NCBI RefSeq assembly: GCF_900215205.1
Contig: NZ_OBDY01000011.1
Coordinates: 186,001-250,000, forward strand
Direction: 5' to 3'
DNA length: 64,000 nt
Origin: Paractinoplanes atraurantiacus
Lineage (GTDB): Bacteria > Actinomycetota > Actinomycetes > Mycobacteriales > Micromonosporaceae
Below are positions 46,155 through 55,696 of the stretch, in pieces. Position 1 is the first letter of the stretch. The number at the start of each line of letters is the position of its first letter. A model generated the notes under the pieces. That model was not told the origin of the DNA. It saw only the letters and a list, made by a program, of their open reading frames with translations, and made no database searches. Made by a program: the position numbers and the translations under genes.

Positions 46155-49013
46155 TTACGCCGCCGGTCCGTAGACCGCCAGCTCGGTCGAGTCCTGGAAC
46201 ACACAGCCGCTGTACGCGGGCGGCTGGCCGGCCGGGCAGAGGCCGGCGTTCTGGCCCTGCGTGGTCAGCATCGTGTACCGGATGAACGCGACGTCGTCGC
46301 CCGTGCCCGCGGCCAGCGCGACCGTGGTGGGCGTGACGGTGCCGCCCGGGAAGGCGCCGCTCGCGGCGACCGCCCAGGTCGTGCCGTCCTTCGAGGTCTC
46401 GACGCGGTAGTCACCGGTCGAGGCCGTCACGTCGTCGCCACAGGTGGCCGACGGGTTGATCACCAGCTCGGAGATGTCGACCGCGCCGGAGAGGCGGATG
46501 ACGGCGTTCTGGCCGCCGTCCGCGACGTCCGAGCCCCAGCCGGAGATCTGCGACTGGTCGATCAGCTGGGCGGGCCCACAGCCGTACGGCGTGTAGTCCG
46601 GCCCGGTGAAGCTGACGATCGAGCCGCCGCCCGAGGAGGCCGCCCAGTCCTTGCGGACCGACCAGTTCTCCGTCTTGGTGCCCGAGTTGATCGACAGCGT
46701 CTTCACGACGATGTCGTAGCCGGCCCCGCGCGCGTACACCTTGGCGTACGTGCCCGGGATGATGCCGGTGATCTTGTAGGTGCCGTCCGCGGCCGTGGTG
46801 GCCCGGTAGTCACCGGCGAAGCCGGAGGCGTGCCCACCGAAGGCGACGGTCAGACCGCCCACCGCGGCCTTGGTGTCCGAGTCGGTCACCTTGCCGGTCA
46901 GCGTGCCCCGCGGGGTGCTGGCCGACGGCGGCGTCGAGAAGTCCTCGACCGGCTGCGCGTCGTCGCCGTCGATGGCGGCGGCGAAGTAGCCCATGCCCCG
47001 CTTGGCGAAGACCTTCCAGATCGTCTTGGCGTTCTTGCCCTTGTTGACGACCAGGTCGGCGGCGAGGATCGAGTTGCGCATGTCCAGGAAGGACGGGTTC
47101 GACGGGCTGAGCTCCATGGCCCGCGTCACGATCGACTGCGAGGCCTTGCTGCCGATCGCGGTGCGCAGGTCCCACAGGGTCTGCGCCCAGATCTCGCCGT
47201 CCGCGTGCACCTCGGGACCACCGGCGTAGATCTTGCCGAAGTCGCCGTAGGTGTAGCCGCCGGGGCCGGCGCCGGCGGTGCCGGGGCAGGCCGTGGCGGA
47301 CGCGCCGACGGTGCAGTCCAGCGCCTCGGTGCGGATGGTGTCGCCGGCCGTCCAGTACTTGCCGATCAGCACGTCGCCCGGCTTGTTCGGGACGTCCTTC
47401 TCGAGGCCCTTGGCGAACAGGTAGTCCGAGGCGTACCAGTCGCTCCAGGCCTCACCCATCGCGCCGCCCTGGATCTGGCTGAGCGTCGAGTTGCCGGCCG
47501 CGTCGACCACGAGGCGGTTCGACAGGCCGTGCGTGTACTCGTGGTAGACCACGTCGGCCTCGTCACCGGTGTTGGCGGCGATCGAGCCCGGCCCCGGGGT
47601 CAGCAGGTACATCTGCATGACCGGCGGGATGCCGTCCGGCGGGGTGTTCATGTTGGCGTTGTCGGTGTGGTTGCCGTCGGGCAGGCCGTCGGCGGTGTTC
47701 GCGCCGTCCATGGCCTGGCCCTGCACCGCGTCGCCGTCCTGCGCCTCGAAGTTGCCGGCGGCCCGGGTGAACCCGATCGGCGACGACTTGAGGTGGTCGT
47801 GGAAGGTGCCGAGGAAGGTGAACAGCTGAACCGCGTTCTGCTTGCGGTTGACCTGCCACGAGTTCGCCGTCTCCGGGTCCCACGAGCACGGGTACGCGTC
47901 CGAGCAGAGGCCGCCCACCTCGTCGTTGAAGTCGACGAACGGGTAGTCCCAGCGCTTGATGCCGGACGGGCCGACCTCCTCGCTCGGGTCGGCCAGGTCG
48001 TTGTCGTTCACATCGGACCAGACGTGGGCGACGTTGCCGGACAGCTGCCGCGCGTTGTTCGGCAGCCAGCCCTTGGCGGTCAGGTCGACCTTCTCCGGCG
48101 TGCCGCCCTTCGGGGCGCCCGGGTAGTTCTTCCACACGTCGCCCGCGGTGTCGTTGGCGACCGTGCTGTGGCGGTAGAGGACCTCGCCGCTGGACGCGTC
48201 GACGACGTGCACGTAGCCCTCGTCGACGACGATCGTCTGGTACGCCAGGCGTACACCACTGGCGGTCTGGAACCACACCAGCTTGGCGTTGCCGTTGTCG
48301 CTGAACGTGGTGACGCCGGAGGCGGTCTTGGTGGCCTTGGCGGTGGACGTGCCGAACACGTCCTTGACCGCCGCGGCGCGGGCGCCGGCCGGGCTCAGCT
48401 TGGCGGCGCCGGCGGACGGCGGCAGCGCCTTGAGCGGCGAGCCGTCGACCTGCACCAGGCGGCCGTCCTTGGTCACGTGCGCCTTGAGGCCGTTGCCGAA
48501 CACCGGCACGCCGTCGGCGACCTGGATCCAGCTCAGGTGGTGGGTGCCCTCGATGTCGACGTAGTCCTGGCGCAGCTCGAGCGTGGCCAGGTCGGCCGCG
48601 GTCAGGCCGAAGACCTCGGGGTGCGCGGCGATGTAGTCCAGCGCGATCTTGGTCGGCTTCTTCTTGCTCGGGCCGGTCAGGAAGCCGTCGAGCTTGGCGA
48701 CCCGGCGTGGGGTGCCGGTCGCGCGGTCGATGTCGACGATGCCCTGGACGCCCAGGGAGTTGCGCAGGGTGTTCACCGCGTTGGCGGACGGCGTCGCGAC
48801 GAGCGCGCGGCTCAGGGCGGCGGTGGGCGCGGCGGCCGCCGCGGCGGCCAGGTTGGCGCGGCTGTCGTAGTCAGCGCGCCGCTGCTGCTTGCTGTCGGTG
48901 GCCCCGGAGACGGCGCCGGGTAGCGGCGCGGCTTGTGCCTGTGCCGGCAGCAGTGCTGCCAGCAGGGCGACTCCGGCGGCGGCCGCTCCCACCCGCTTGG
49001 TTGCGGATGGCAC
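46155..49013 (-). CDS. Secreted M36 (fungalysin-type) zinc metalloprotease
   Basis: About 952 residues. A signal peptide (core VGAAAAGVALLAALLPAQAQA) and an FTP/PepSY-like propeptide (about 80-280) precede the M36 catalytic domain. Zinc ligands are in VVYHEYTHGLSN (HEYTH about 491-495) with the third ligand Glu in GAMGEAWSDWYASDY. A carboxypeptidase-regulatory-like beta domain (GTLTGKVTDSDTKAAVGGLT) and a C-terminal discoidin-like (F5/8 type C) domain follow. It probably degrades extracellular protein. GTG at 49013 is preferred because it begins at the basic n-region. ATG at 49064 (17 residues longer) is possible but would place a palindrome in the coding sequence. Confidence 0.9.
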   Translation of the reverse strand: MPSATKRVGAAAAGVALLAALLPAQAQAAPLPGAVSGATDSKQQRRADYDSRANLAAAAAAAPTAALSRALVATPSANAVNTLRNSLGVQGIVDIDRATGTPRRVAKLDGFLTGPSKKKPTKIALDYIAAHPEVFGLTAADLATLELRQDYVDIEGTHHLSWIQVADGVPVFGNGLKAHVTKDGRLVQVDGSPLKALPPSAGAAKLSPAGARAAAVKDVFGTSTAKATKTASGVTTFSDNGNAKLVWFQTASGVRLAYQTIVVDEGYVHVVDASSGEVLYRHSTVANDTAGDVWKNYPGAPKGGTPEKVDLTAKGWLPNNARQLSGNVAHVWSDVNDNDLADPSEEVGPSGIKRWDYPFVDFNDEVGGLCSDAYPCSWDPETANSWQVNRKQNAVQLFTFLGTFHDHLKSSPIGFTRAAGNFEAQDGDAVQGQAMDGANTADGLPDGNHTDNANMNTPPDGIPPVMQMYLLTPGPGSIAANTGDEADVVYHEYTHGLSNRLVVDAAGNSTLSQIQGGAMGEAWSDWYASDYLFAKGLEKDVPNKPGDVLIGKYWTAGDTIRTEALDCTVGASATACPGTAGAGPGGYTYGDFGKIYAGGPEVHADGEIWAQTLWDLRTAIGSKASQSIVTRAMELSPSNPSFLDMRNSILAADLVVNKGKNAKTIWKVFAKRGMGYFAAAIDGDDAQPVEDFSTPPSASTPRGTLTGKVTDSDTKAAVGGLTVAFGGHASGFAGDYRATTAADGTYKITGIIPGTYAKVYARGAGYDIVVKTLSINSGTKTENWSVRKDWAASSGGGSIVSFTGPDYTPYGCGPAQLIDQSQISGWGSDVADGGQNAVIRLSGAVDISELVINPSATCGDDVTASTGDYRVETSKDGTTWAVAASGAFPGGTVTPTTVALAAGTGDDVAFIRYTMLTTQGQNAGLCPAGQPPAYSGCVFQDSTELAVYGPAA

Positions 49014-49045
49014 GGATAACGCTCTCAATTCAGCCCCTCTCGACC

Positions 49046-49062
49046 GGGCCAGATACTGGCCC
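49046..49062. promoter_or_regulatory. Inverted repeat near the protease start
   Basis: GGGCCAG-ATA-CTGGCCC is a perfect 7-bp inverted repeat with a 3-bp centre, 33 bp upstream of the GTG start. It could be an operator or mRNA hairpin of the protease gene. Confidence 0.45.
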
Positions 49063-49079
49063 ATCGATGGCTGATGCTC

Positions 49080-49093
49080 TTGCCGATCGGCAA
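49080..49093. promoter_or_regulatory. Palindromic operator candidate TTGCCGATCGGCAA
   Basis: A perfect 14-bp palindrome next to the AT-rich stretch AAATATAACTAGA in the divergent gap between the protease and moxR. TATATT on the minus strand could be the protease -10, placing the palindrome at the transcription start, as expected for a repressor site. The remaining gap to 49264 has TTGACG at 49144 but no convincing -10 for moxR. Confidence 0.5.
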
Positions 49094-49264
49094 ATATAAC
49101 TAGAGCGATGTCTGATTCTTTACCTATCCGATATGCATGTCCGGTTGACGGTTGTCGAATTACGCCAGTGGCCGTCCTCGGCGAGTTGCTGTGATCGGGC
49201 TAACCTGTGTGAGCGGGCCCCTGCACCATCAGGCGGGCTGCGCATATCACCATGGAGGAGGCCC

Positions 49265-50314
49265 GTGACAACCCCGACCTGGGACGAGCCCGGCGGACCG
49301 CTGCCGAGCGAGGACTTCCGCGCCGCGACGACTGCCATCATGGCCAACATCGAGCAGGTCATCGAGGGCAAGAGCGCGACGGTGCGGCTCGCACTGGCGG
49401 TTCTGCTGGCCGAGGGCCACCTGTTGATCGAGGACGTGCCGGGCGTCGGCAAGACGAAACTTGCCAAGGCGCTCGCCCGCTCCATCGACTGCTCGGTTCG
49501 CCGCATCCAGTTCACCCCCGACCTGCTGCCCAGCGATGTGACCGGTGTCAGCGTCTACAACCAGGAGACGCGCGACTTCGAGTTCAAGCCGGGCGCCGTG
49601 TTCGCCAACCTGGTGGTCGGCGACGAGATCAACCGGGCCTCGCCCAAGACCCAGTCCGCCCTCCTCGAGTGCATGGAGGAGCGGCAGGTCACTGTCGACG
49701 GCACGACGTACGAGCTCCAGTCGCCGTTCATGGTGATCGCCACGCAGAACCCGATCGAGATGGAGGGCACGTACCCCCTTCCCGAGGCGCAGCGTGACCG
49801 GTTCACCGCCCGCATCGCGATGGGATATCCCGACCCGCGGGCCGAGCTGGCCATGCTCGGCGGCCACGGCGCGCACGACCCGCTGAGCGACCTGCGGGCC
49901 GTCGCCGACGCCGCCCTGGTCCGCCGGCTGATCGCCACCGTGCGCGACGTGCACGCGGCCGACGCCGTCCAGCAGTACGCGATCGCCCTGGTCACCGCGA
50001 CCCGTGAGGCCCCGGAGATCCGCCTCGGTGCCTCGCCGCGGTCGACGCTGCAGCTGCTGCGCACGGCCAAGGCGTTCGCCTGCCTCGAGGGCCGCGACTA
50101 CGTGCTGCCCGACGACCTGCAGGCGCTGGCCGTGCCGGTCCTCGCGCACCGGCTCATCCCGACCGCGGACGCGCAGCTCAACCGGCGCACCACCGACGCG
50201 ATCGTGGCCGAGATCGTGCACCGGCTGCCGCTGCCGCACGACCGCAACCGCTCGCCGTACGACACCCGCAACACCGGTGGCGCGCAGCAGCAGTACGAGC
50301 CGCGGGGGCACTGA
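49265..50314 (+). CDS. MoxR-family AAA+ ATPase
   Basis: 349 residues. Walker A IEDVPGVGKTKLAKAL (55-70), Walker B-like NLVVGDEINRASPKTQSALL, sensor ATQNPIEMEGTYPLPEAQRDRF and the lid domain at the C-terminus are typical of MoxR chaperone-like ATPases that act on von Willebrand-type or membrane partners. The GTG at 49265 is preceded by GGAGGA and begins where conservation begins. It is the first gene of a moxR-DUF58-tgpA operon, a set often found near actinobacterial dcw genes. Confidence 0.94.
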   Translation: MTTPTWDEPGGPLPSEDFRAATTAIMANIEQVIEGKSATVRLALAVLLAEGHLLIEDVPGVGKTKLAKALARSIDCSVRRIQFTPDLLPSDVTGVSVYNQETRDFEFKPGAVFANLVVGDEINRASPKTQSALLECMEERQVTVDGTTYELQSPFMVIATQNPIEMEGTYPLPEAQRDRFTARIAMGYPDPRAELAMLGGHGAHDPLSDLRAVADAALVRRLIATVRDVHAADAVQQYAIALVTATREAPEIRLGASPRSTLQLLRTAKAFACLEGRDYVLPDDLQALAVPVLAHRLIPTADAQLNRRTTDAIVAEIVHRLPLPHDRNRSPYDTRNTGGAQQQYEPRGH

Positions 50315-50316
50315 TC

Positions 50317-51615
50317 ATGCGGGAGGCCCTCCGCGGGCTCACGACGCGCGGCCGCTCGTTCCTCGCGGCGGCCGCCGCGGCGGGCATCTCCGCGATCATC
50401 CTCGGCGAGCGTGACCTGCTGCGGGTGGCCGTGCTGCTCGCGGCCCTGCCGTTGCTCGCCGCCGCGTACGTGGGCCGCAGCCGCTACAAGCTGGCCTGCA
50501 CCCGGTCGCTCGACCCCGGCCGCACCCCGGTCGGCTCCAGCGCCCGGGTGATCCTGCGCCTGCAGAACATGTCCCGCCTGCCCACCGGCACCCTGCTGCT
50601 GGAGGACAGGCTGCCGTACGCGCTGGGCAGCCGCCCGCGCGTGGTGCTGGAGCGCCTCGGCGCCCACCAGGCCAGCTCGGTGGCGTACACGGTCCGGGCC
50701 GACGTCCGCGGCCGCTACCCGATCGGCCCGCTGGTCATCCGGCTCACCGATCCGTTCGGTCTGTGCGAGCTGACCCGCTCGTTCCCGAGCGTCGACAAGC
50801 TCGTCGTGATCCCCCAGGTGGTCACTCTTCCGACGGTCCGCCTGGCCGGGGAGTACGCGGGCACGGGCGACAGCCGGGCCCGCTCGGTCGCCGTGCACGG
50901 CGAGGACGACGCGGCCACCCGCGAGTACCGCCGCGGCGACGACCTGCGCCGCGTGCACTGGCGCTCCACGGCCCGTACCGGCGAATTGATGGTCCGCCGT
51001 GAGGAGCAGCCCTGGGAGAGCCGGGCCACGGTCGTGCTCGACACCCGGGTCTTCGCCCACCGCGGCGAGGGACCCACGGCCAGCTTCGAGTGGGCCGTGT
51101 CGGCCGCCGCGAGCATCGCCATGCACCTGCGCCAGCAGGGCTACAAGCTGCGCCTGGTCACCGGCACCGGCATCGACATCGACGCGGCCGAGGTGGCCGG
51201 CGAGGGCGTGATCCTCGACACCCTGGCCGACGTCAAGACCGCGCAGAACGGCGACATCTCGATCCTGGTCGAGCAGGTCCGCCGCCGCTCCGACGGCGGG
51301 CTGGTGATCGGCATCTTCGGGTCGCTCACCGTGCCCGAGGCGGAGCTGCTGGCCGGCCTGCGCGGCAACGGCGCGACCTGCATCGGCTTCGCCATCGACA
51401 GCTCGACCTGGGTCAACCTGACCCCGGGGGAGCGACAGGAGTCCGACAGCGAGCACGCGGCGGCGGCGCTGGCCCTGGTGCAGAACGGCTGGCGCTCGGT
51501 GCCGGTCGTGCACGGGTCGACGTTGCCGCAACTCTGGCCGGCCGCCGCCCGCGGCTCCAGCGGCTTCGCCTGGCGGGCCGCGATGGCCGAGACAGTAGGA
51601 GGAGTCATCCGATGA
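50317..51615 (+). CDS. DUF58 domain protein
   Basis: 432 residues. Two N-terminal helices (about 13-50) anchor a beta-rich segment and the DUF58 core: ADVRGRYPIGPLVIRLTDPF, REYRRGDDLRRVHWRSTART with the conserved HW, and LMVRREEQPWESRATVVLDT. DUF58 proteins pair with MoxR ATPases and resemble von Willebrand factor A domain proteins. It starts two bases after moxR and ends with ATGA overlapping tgpA. Confidence 0.93.
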   Translation: MREALRGLTTRGRSFLAAAAAAGISAIILGERDLLRVAVLLAALPLLAAAYVGRSRYKLACTRSLDPGRTPVGSSARVILRLQNMSRLPTGTLLLEDRLPYALGSRPRVVLERLGAHQASSVAYTVRADVRGRYPIGPLVIRLTDPFGLCELTRSFPSVDKLVVIPQVVTLPTVRLAGEYAGTGDSRARSVAVHGEDDAATREYRRGDDLRRVHWRSTARTGELMVRREEQPWESRATVVLDTRVFAHRGEGPTASFEWAVSAAASIAMHLRQQGYKLRLVTGTGIDIDAAEVAGEGVILDTLADVKTAQNGDISILVEQVRRRSDGGLVIGIFGSLTVPEAELLAGLRGNGATCIGFAIDSSTWVNLTPGERQESDSEHAAAALALVQNGWRSVPVVHGSTLPQLWPAAARGSSGFAWRAAMAETVGGVIR

Positions 51616-54062
51616 CCGGCCCCCGCCGACTGGGGCTCGTCGCGGCCGGGGCGACGCTGCTCGCCGCCGCGCCGATCTCGTCGATCTTCGACACCTGGAA
51701 ATGGCTGATGATGTGCCTGCTCGTGGTGGGCTTCATCGCCGGCGCCGCGTTCGCCGCGCGGTCGCTGCGGTTCCCCACCTGGGCACAGGCACTCAGCATG
51801 ATCGTCGTGCTGCTGCTGATGCTGACCTGGATGTTCCCCAGCGGCCACGAGTTCCTGGTGCCGACCCCGTCCACCTTCGGCCATTTCGCCGATCTGTTCA
51901 CCCAGGCCGGTCAGGACACCCGGTCGTACGCGGTGCCGGTGCCCGACCGCGACGGCCTGCTCTTCGTCACGGTGCTCGGCATCGGGTCGGTGGCGATCGC
52001 CGTCGACCTGCTGACCGTGGTGGTGCGCCGCCCGGCCCTGGCCGGGCTGCCGATGCTGGCGATCTACTCGGTGCCGGTCGCCGTCTACATCGACAGCGTC
52101 CCGGTCCTGCCCTTCATCATCGGCGCGGCCGGCTTCCTCTGGCTGCTGGTCTCGGACAACATCGACCGGGTACGCCGGTTCGGGCGCCGCTTCACCGGTG
52201 ACGGCCGCGACGTCGACGTGTGGGAGCCGTCCCCGCTGGCCGCGGCCGGCCGGCGCCTCGGCGTGATCGGCGTGGCGGCGGCGGTGCTGCTGCCCCTGGC
52301 CGTCCCGACGATCACCGGCGGCCTGCTCTCCCAGCTCACCCAGAGCGGCGCCGGCAGCGGCAACGGCGTGGGTGGCGGCGGCGGCAACGGCGGGCGGATC
52401 AACCTGTTCGCCTCGCTGAGCGGCAACCTCACCCAGAGCGAGACGGTCGAGCTGGTCCGGCTCACCACCAACGAGCAGACCCCGTTCTACCTGCGCTTCG
52501 GTGTCGCCGACCAGCTCACCAACGTGGGCTTCGGCAGCCGCTCCCCCAGCGGACAGGCGGTCGCGGCGGGCATGCCCGACCCGCGCACGGCCACGGCGGG
52601 CGGCAACTACCAGGAGTTCGCGGCCGACGTGAAGGTCAGCAACAAGCTCAACCAGGGCATGCTGCCGGTCTACCAGAACACGGTGGCGGTCGAGGGTCTC
52701 CAGCGCGGCTGGTTCTACGACAGCAACCAGCAGGTCGTGTACTCCAACCGCAACTCCACCAAGGACCTGGAGTACAAGTTCAACTACGTGCGGGCCCGCT
52801 ACCAGCCGGCCGACCTGCGCCAGGCCGAGCCGCTGGCCCCGGACGACCCGATCGTCCGGCTCAACACGGCCCACCCCGAGGACCCGACGGTGTCGGCCCT
52901 GGTCACCCGGCTCACCGCCGGCAAGACCACCGAGTACGACAAGGTCCGGGCGCTGTACGACTACTTCTCGTCGAAGAACGGCTTCACGTACAGCCTGTCG
53001 ACGCAGGCGGCGAACAACAGCACCGAGATCGCGGCATTCCTGAAGAACAAGGTCGGCTACTGCCAGCAGTACGCGGCGGCGCTGGCCTGGATGGCCCGCC
53101 AGGCCGGCATCCCGGCCCGGGTGGCGTTCGGTTTCACCCGCGGCGACAGCCGTGAGGGCAACACGTACGTCATCACCAACAAGAACGCCCACGCCTGGAC
53201 CGAGGTCTACCTGCAGGGCTTCGGCTGGATCCCGTTCGACGCGACCCCGTCGGCCGGCGTCCGCGGCGCCGCCCGCTCCGACTACGCGCCCGACACGGAG
53301 CTCCCGGCGTCCACGGCACCGTCGACGGCGACGACGGCGGACCCCAGCACCGCGGCCTCGGGTCCGGCCGGCCGGGTCGAGCGGCCCGACCGCCCCGACC
53401 TGAACGACCCGGGCCTGTCCGGCTCGACGGCCACCACGGAGTCCGGCAACCTGGGCCGCACGCTGCTGATCGTCGCGCTGATCGCCCTGGTCCTGGCCCT
53501 GCTGCTGGTGCCGGCTCTGCGCCGTGTCCTGCTCCGCCGCCACCGCTACGCGGCGACGGTCCCCCGGGTCACGGCGTTGCCGGAATCCCAGACGGGCCGC
53601 CCCGACGTGGTGGTGACGGCGGAGACCACAAAGGCCAGAGAGGACGCCCACGCGGCCTGGGACGAGCTGCTCGACACGATGGTCGACTACCGGGTCCCGT
53701 TGGACCCGTCGGAGACCCCGCGCGTCACGGCCCAGCGCCTCATCAACGACGCCGTGCTGATCGACGAGTCGGCCACCTCGGCCACGTTGCTGGGCACGGC
53801 CGAGGAGCGGGCACGCTACGCCCGCAAGCCGCTGCAGGGCGGCGAGCTGACGGCGGCGCTGAACCACGTACGGCGGGGCCTGGCCCGCTCGGCCACCAGG
53901 CGCACCCGCCTGACCGCGGCCCTGCTGCCCCCGTCGGTCCTGATGCGCTGGCGTCTGGGCTTGGCCGACTCCTCGGCCAAGCTGGTCGGAGCGGGAAGCC
54001 GCTTCCGCGACATCCTGTCCCGTTTCAGTCCCCGTCGCCTCCTGGCCAACCGGGGCCGCTGA
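51612..54062 (+). CDS. TgpA-like membrane transglutaminase (DUF3488)
   Basis: 816 residues. Six or so N-terminal helices (DUF3488, about 1-240), an extracytoplasmic transglutaminase core, one late helix (about 617-640, LLIVALIALVLALLLVPAL) and a DUF4129-like C-terminal region. The triad is Cys484 (VGYCQQYAAALAWMA), His527 (NAHAWTEVYLQG) and Asp543 (WIPFDATPS). Substrates are unknown; protein cross-linking or peptidase activity at the wall is possible. The ATG overlaps the DUF58 stop, which fixes the start. A Thr/Ser/Pro-rich linker (about 555-605) separates core and helix. Confidence 0.92.
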   Translation: MTGPRRLGLVAAGATLLAAAPISSIFDTWKWLMMCLLVVGFIAGAAFAARSLRFPTWAQALSMIVVLLLMLTWMFPSGHEFLVPTPSTFGHFADLFTQAGQDTRSYAVPVPDRDGLLFVTVLGIGSVAIAVDLLTVVVRRPALAGLPMLAIYSVPVAVYIDSVPVLPFIIGAAGFLWLLVSDNIDRVRRFGRRFTGDGRDVDVWEPSPLAAAGRRLGVIGVAAAVLLPLAVPTITGGLLSQLTQSGAGSGNGVGGGGGNGGRINLFASLSGNLTQSETVELVRLTTNEQTPFYLRFGVADQLTNVGFGSRSPSGQAVAAGMPDPRTATAGGNYQEFAADVKVSNKLNQGMLPVYQNTVAVEGLQRGWFYDSNQQVVYSNRNSTKDLEYKFNYVRARYQPADLRQAEPLAPDDPIVRLNTAHPEDPTVSALVTRLTAGKTTEYDKVRALYDYFSSKNGFTYSLSTQAANNSTEIAAFLKNKVGYCQQYAAALAWMARQAGIPARVAFGFTRGDSREGNTYVITNKNAHAWTEVYLQGFGWIPFDATPSAGVRGAARSDYAPDTELPASTAPSTATTADPSTAASGPAGRVERPDRPDLNDPGLSGSTATTESGNLGRTLLIVALIALVLALLLVPALRRVLLRRHRYAATVPRVTALPESQTGRPDVVVTAETTKAREDAHAAWDELLDTMVDYRVPLDPSETPRVTAQRLINDAVLIDESATSATLLGTAEERARYARKPLQGGELTAALNHVRRGLARSATRRTRLTAALLPPSVLMRWRLGLADSSAKLVGAGSRFRDILSRFSPRRLLANRGR

Positions 54063-54069
54063 AGCTGAC

Positions 54070-54099
54070 GATGCCGCCGCCCACCCGGGCGGCGGCATC
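54070..54099. terminator. Bidirectional terminator between tgpA and the HAD gene
   Basis: GATGCCGCCGCCC and GGGCGGCGGCATC form a perfect 13-bp stem with a 4-base loop, 7 bp after the tgpA stop and followed by TTTGTCC on the plus strand. It also lies just past the convergent HAD hydrolase stop. Confidence 0.85.
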
Positions 54100-54105
54100 T
54101 TTGTC

Positions 54106-54774
54106 CTATGTGCTGCTCAGCGTCAGGTCGTCCAACGACGTGATCCGGGGAACCTCGACGCCGGCATGCGAGTCCGCGCGGTCGAGAAGGACCGCCATCA
54201 GGCCGGCCGCCCGCGCACCGAGCACGTCCTTGTGCAGCGAGTCCCCCACCATCAACGCCCGCGACGCGTCGACACCCACCCGCTCGACCGCATGCCGGAA
54301 CGCGCGCGGATCAGGCTTGCCCGCCGGCAGCGTCGACGAGGCCACCATCAGATCAACCTCAGGCAGCAGCCCGAGCCGCTCCAGCTTGCGGCGCTGCTGC
54401 CCCTGTTCCCCGTTGGTGAAGACGGCGACCGTCAGCCCGGCCGCCCGAACCCGCCGAAGAGCCGGAACAGCATCATCGAAAAGAGCCCACCCGGCTTCAT
54501 ACCGCTCCAGATAGCCGGCGAAGAGCCCGTCCGCCTCGGCATCGCTGAGAGCGATCCCGAGAAACTCCCGAACCCGCTCCCGCCGCTGCTCCCCGAACCC
54601 GATCTCCCGCCGCTGGTACCGCGCGTAGTGCCGCTCCGACACCCGGGCCCACCGCCCGGCAACCTCGCCCCCGTCGACACCGAGCCCCGCGGCCCACTCG
54701 ACCACAGCCGCCCGAGACGCCGTCTCCTGATCAACCAACGTGTCATCGAGATCAAACAACACAGCTTCCAGCAC
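54106..54774 (-). CDS. HAD-superfamily hydrolase
   Basis: 222 residues. HAD motifs in order: DLDDTLVD (nucleophile and acid Asp), VAVFTNGEQG (motif II Thr), GKPDPRAF (motif III Lys) and MVGDSLHKDVLGARAAG (motif IV Asp). A helical cap of the C1 type lies between motifs I and II. A phosphatase acting on a small phosphometabolite is likely; the substrate is unknown. The GTG at 54774 directly precedes the first beta strand and has AGGA eight bases upstream. An extension to 54915 has no family similarity. Confidence 0.9.
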   Translation of the reverse strand: MLEAVLFDLDDTLVDQETASRAAVVEWAAGLGVDGGEVAGRWARVSERHYARYQRREIGFGEQRRERVREFLGIALSDAEADGLFAGYLERYEAGWALFDDAVPALRRVRAAGLTVAVFTNGEQGQQRRKLERLGLLPEVDLMVASSTLPAGKPDPRAFRHAVERVGVDASRALMVGDSLHKDVLGARAAGLMAVLLDRADSHAGVEVPRITSLDDLTLSST

Positions 54775-55555
54775 GCCCGGATCCTGGCACACCCCCTCAA
54801 GCCAGTTCTCTCCTCTGCATTGCCAAACTCGATCCGCGCTACATGCCGACCGACGACACGGCCGCGGAGTCGGAGCAGGTGCCGGTTTGGCGCTACCCAC
54901 ACGGCGCGGCGGCACGCGGCTCGAGAGGCGATCGACCAGGCTGATCTAGGGACTTGGCACGAGACCATGAATCCCGCCCGCGTCGTTGCCGGCGACGGCC
55001 GCCCCCGGCGGATTACTACAGCAACCTGACGATCATCGCGGCCGAGGCGAACGGCATAGCGCCGCACGCGGCCCAGGAGTGCGGTACAGCGCCGAAGTGC
55101 CTGCCCGGCAGCGCAGAGATGGTGTTGCCGGCGAATGATCTGTAGGCGCTTACCTTTGTCTCGCTCACAAGAGATCGCGATGTGTCCCAGCTGCGTGGCT
55201 CGACACCCTTGATGGCGAACCCCGGTCAGCCCGAACAGCTGACGGCCCTCGTGATCCAGATCAGCGGTGATCGGCTCGGGACGCTGAAGCGCGCGCCGGT
55301 CCACGGACAGCTCGGCCGTACGAGCAGGCCCGCGCGCGGACGAAGTTCCTCCGGCGGCACCGCATAACGGGGGCGGGGGGCTGCGGGCAGGTCTGCACAA
55401 GCGCTGGGCCAGCAGGACGGACCGAAGACGCTGGGCCGGCCAACAGGCGGGCAACAGGCCGCAGGGCGGGCGAGGGCCGCGGCCGGAGGAGGAAGGGCAG
55501 CGAGGCGGTCTTACAGGCGTTGGAGACGGCTTTTCGCCGGGCGTGGGGAAACGGC
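54775..55555. other. Spacer without recognised gene
   Basis: No frame in this 0.8 kb resembles a known protein or has a good start. The portion 54830-55270 is less GC-biased than the neighbouring spacers and could be a decayed gene, but nothing identifiable remains. 55370-55550 is purine-rich on the plus strand, like the repeat-bearing spacers, without a clear repeat period. Confidence 0.5.
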
Positions 55556-55580
55556 AGATGGCGGCCTGAGGCCGCCATCT
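55556..55580 (-). terminator. Terminator-like hairpin after the DUF3040 gene
   Basis: AGATGGCGGCC and GGCCGCCATCT form a perfect 11-bp stem around a 3-base loop, about 116 bp downstream of the DUF3040 stop. No U tract follows. Confidence 0.65.
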
Positions 55581-55696
55581 TGCGCTGGCCGTGCTTTTGG
55601 GCAGCGGCTCGGGGCCCTGCTGGACGCTGGAGGCGGCAGCCTGGCCTTTGGTGCCGGCCGGCCGGGGCCGGGCGGCGCGCTATGTGGTTGTGGTCG

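Noticed and set aside
46830..48923. Plus-strand frame of about 700 codons inside the M36 protease gene
   Set aside because: Antisense shadow; the minus strand has HEYTH and a signal peptide.
49133..49264. Longer moxR beginning at 49133
   Set aside because: The extra 44 residues are not MoxR-like and the GGAGGA before the GTG at 49265 marks the real start.
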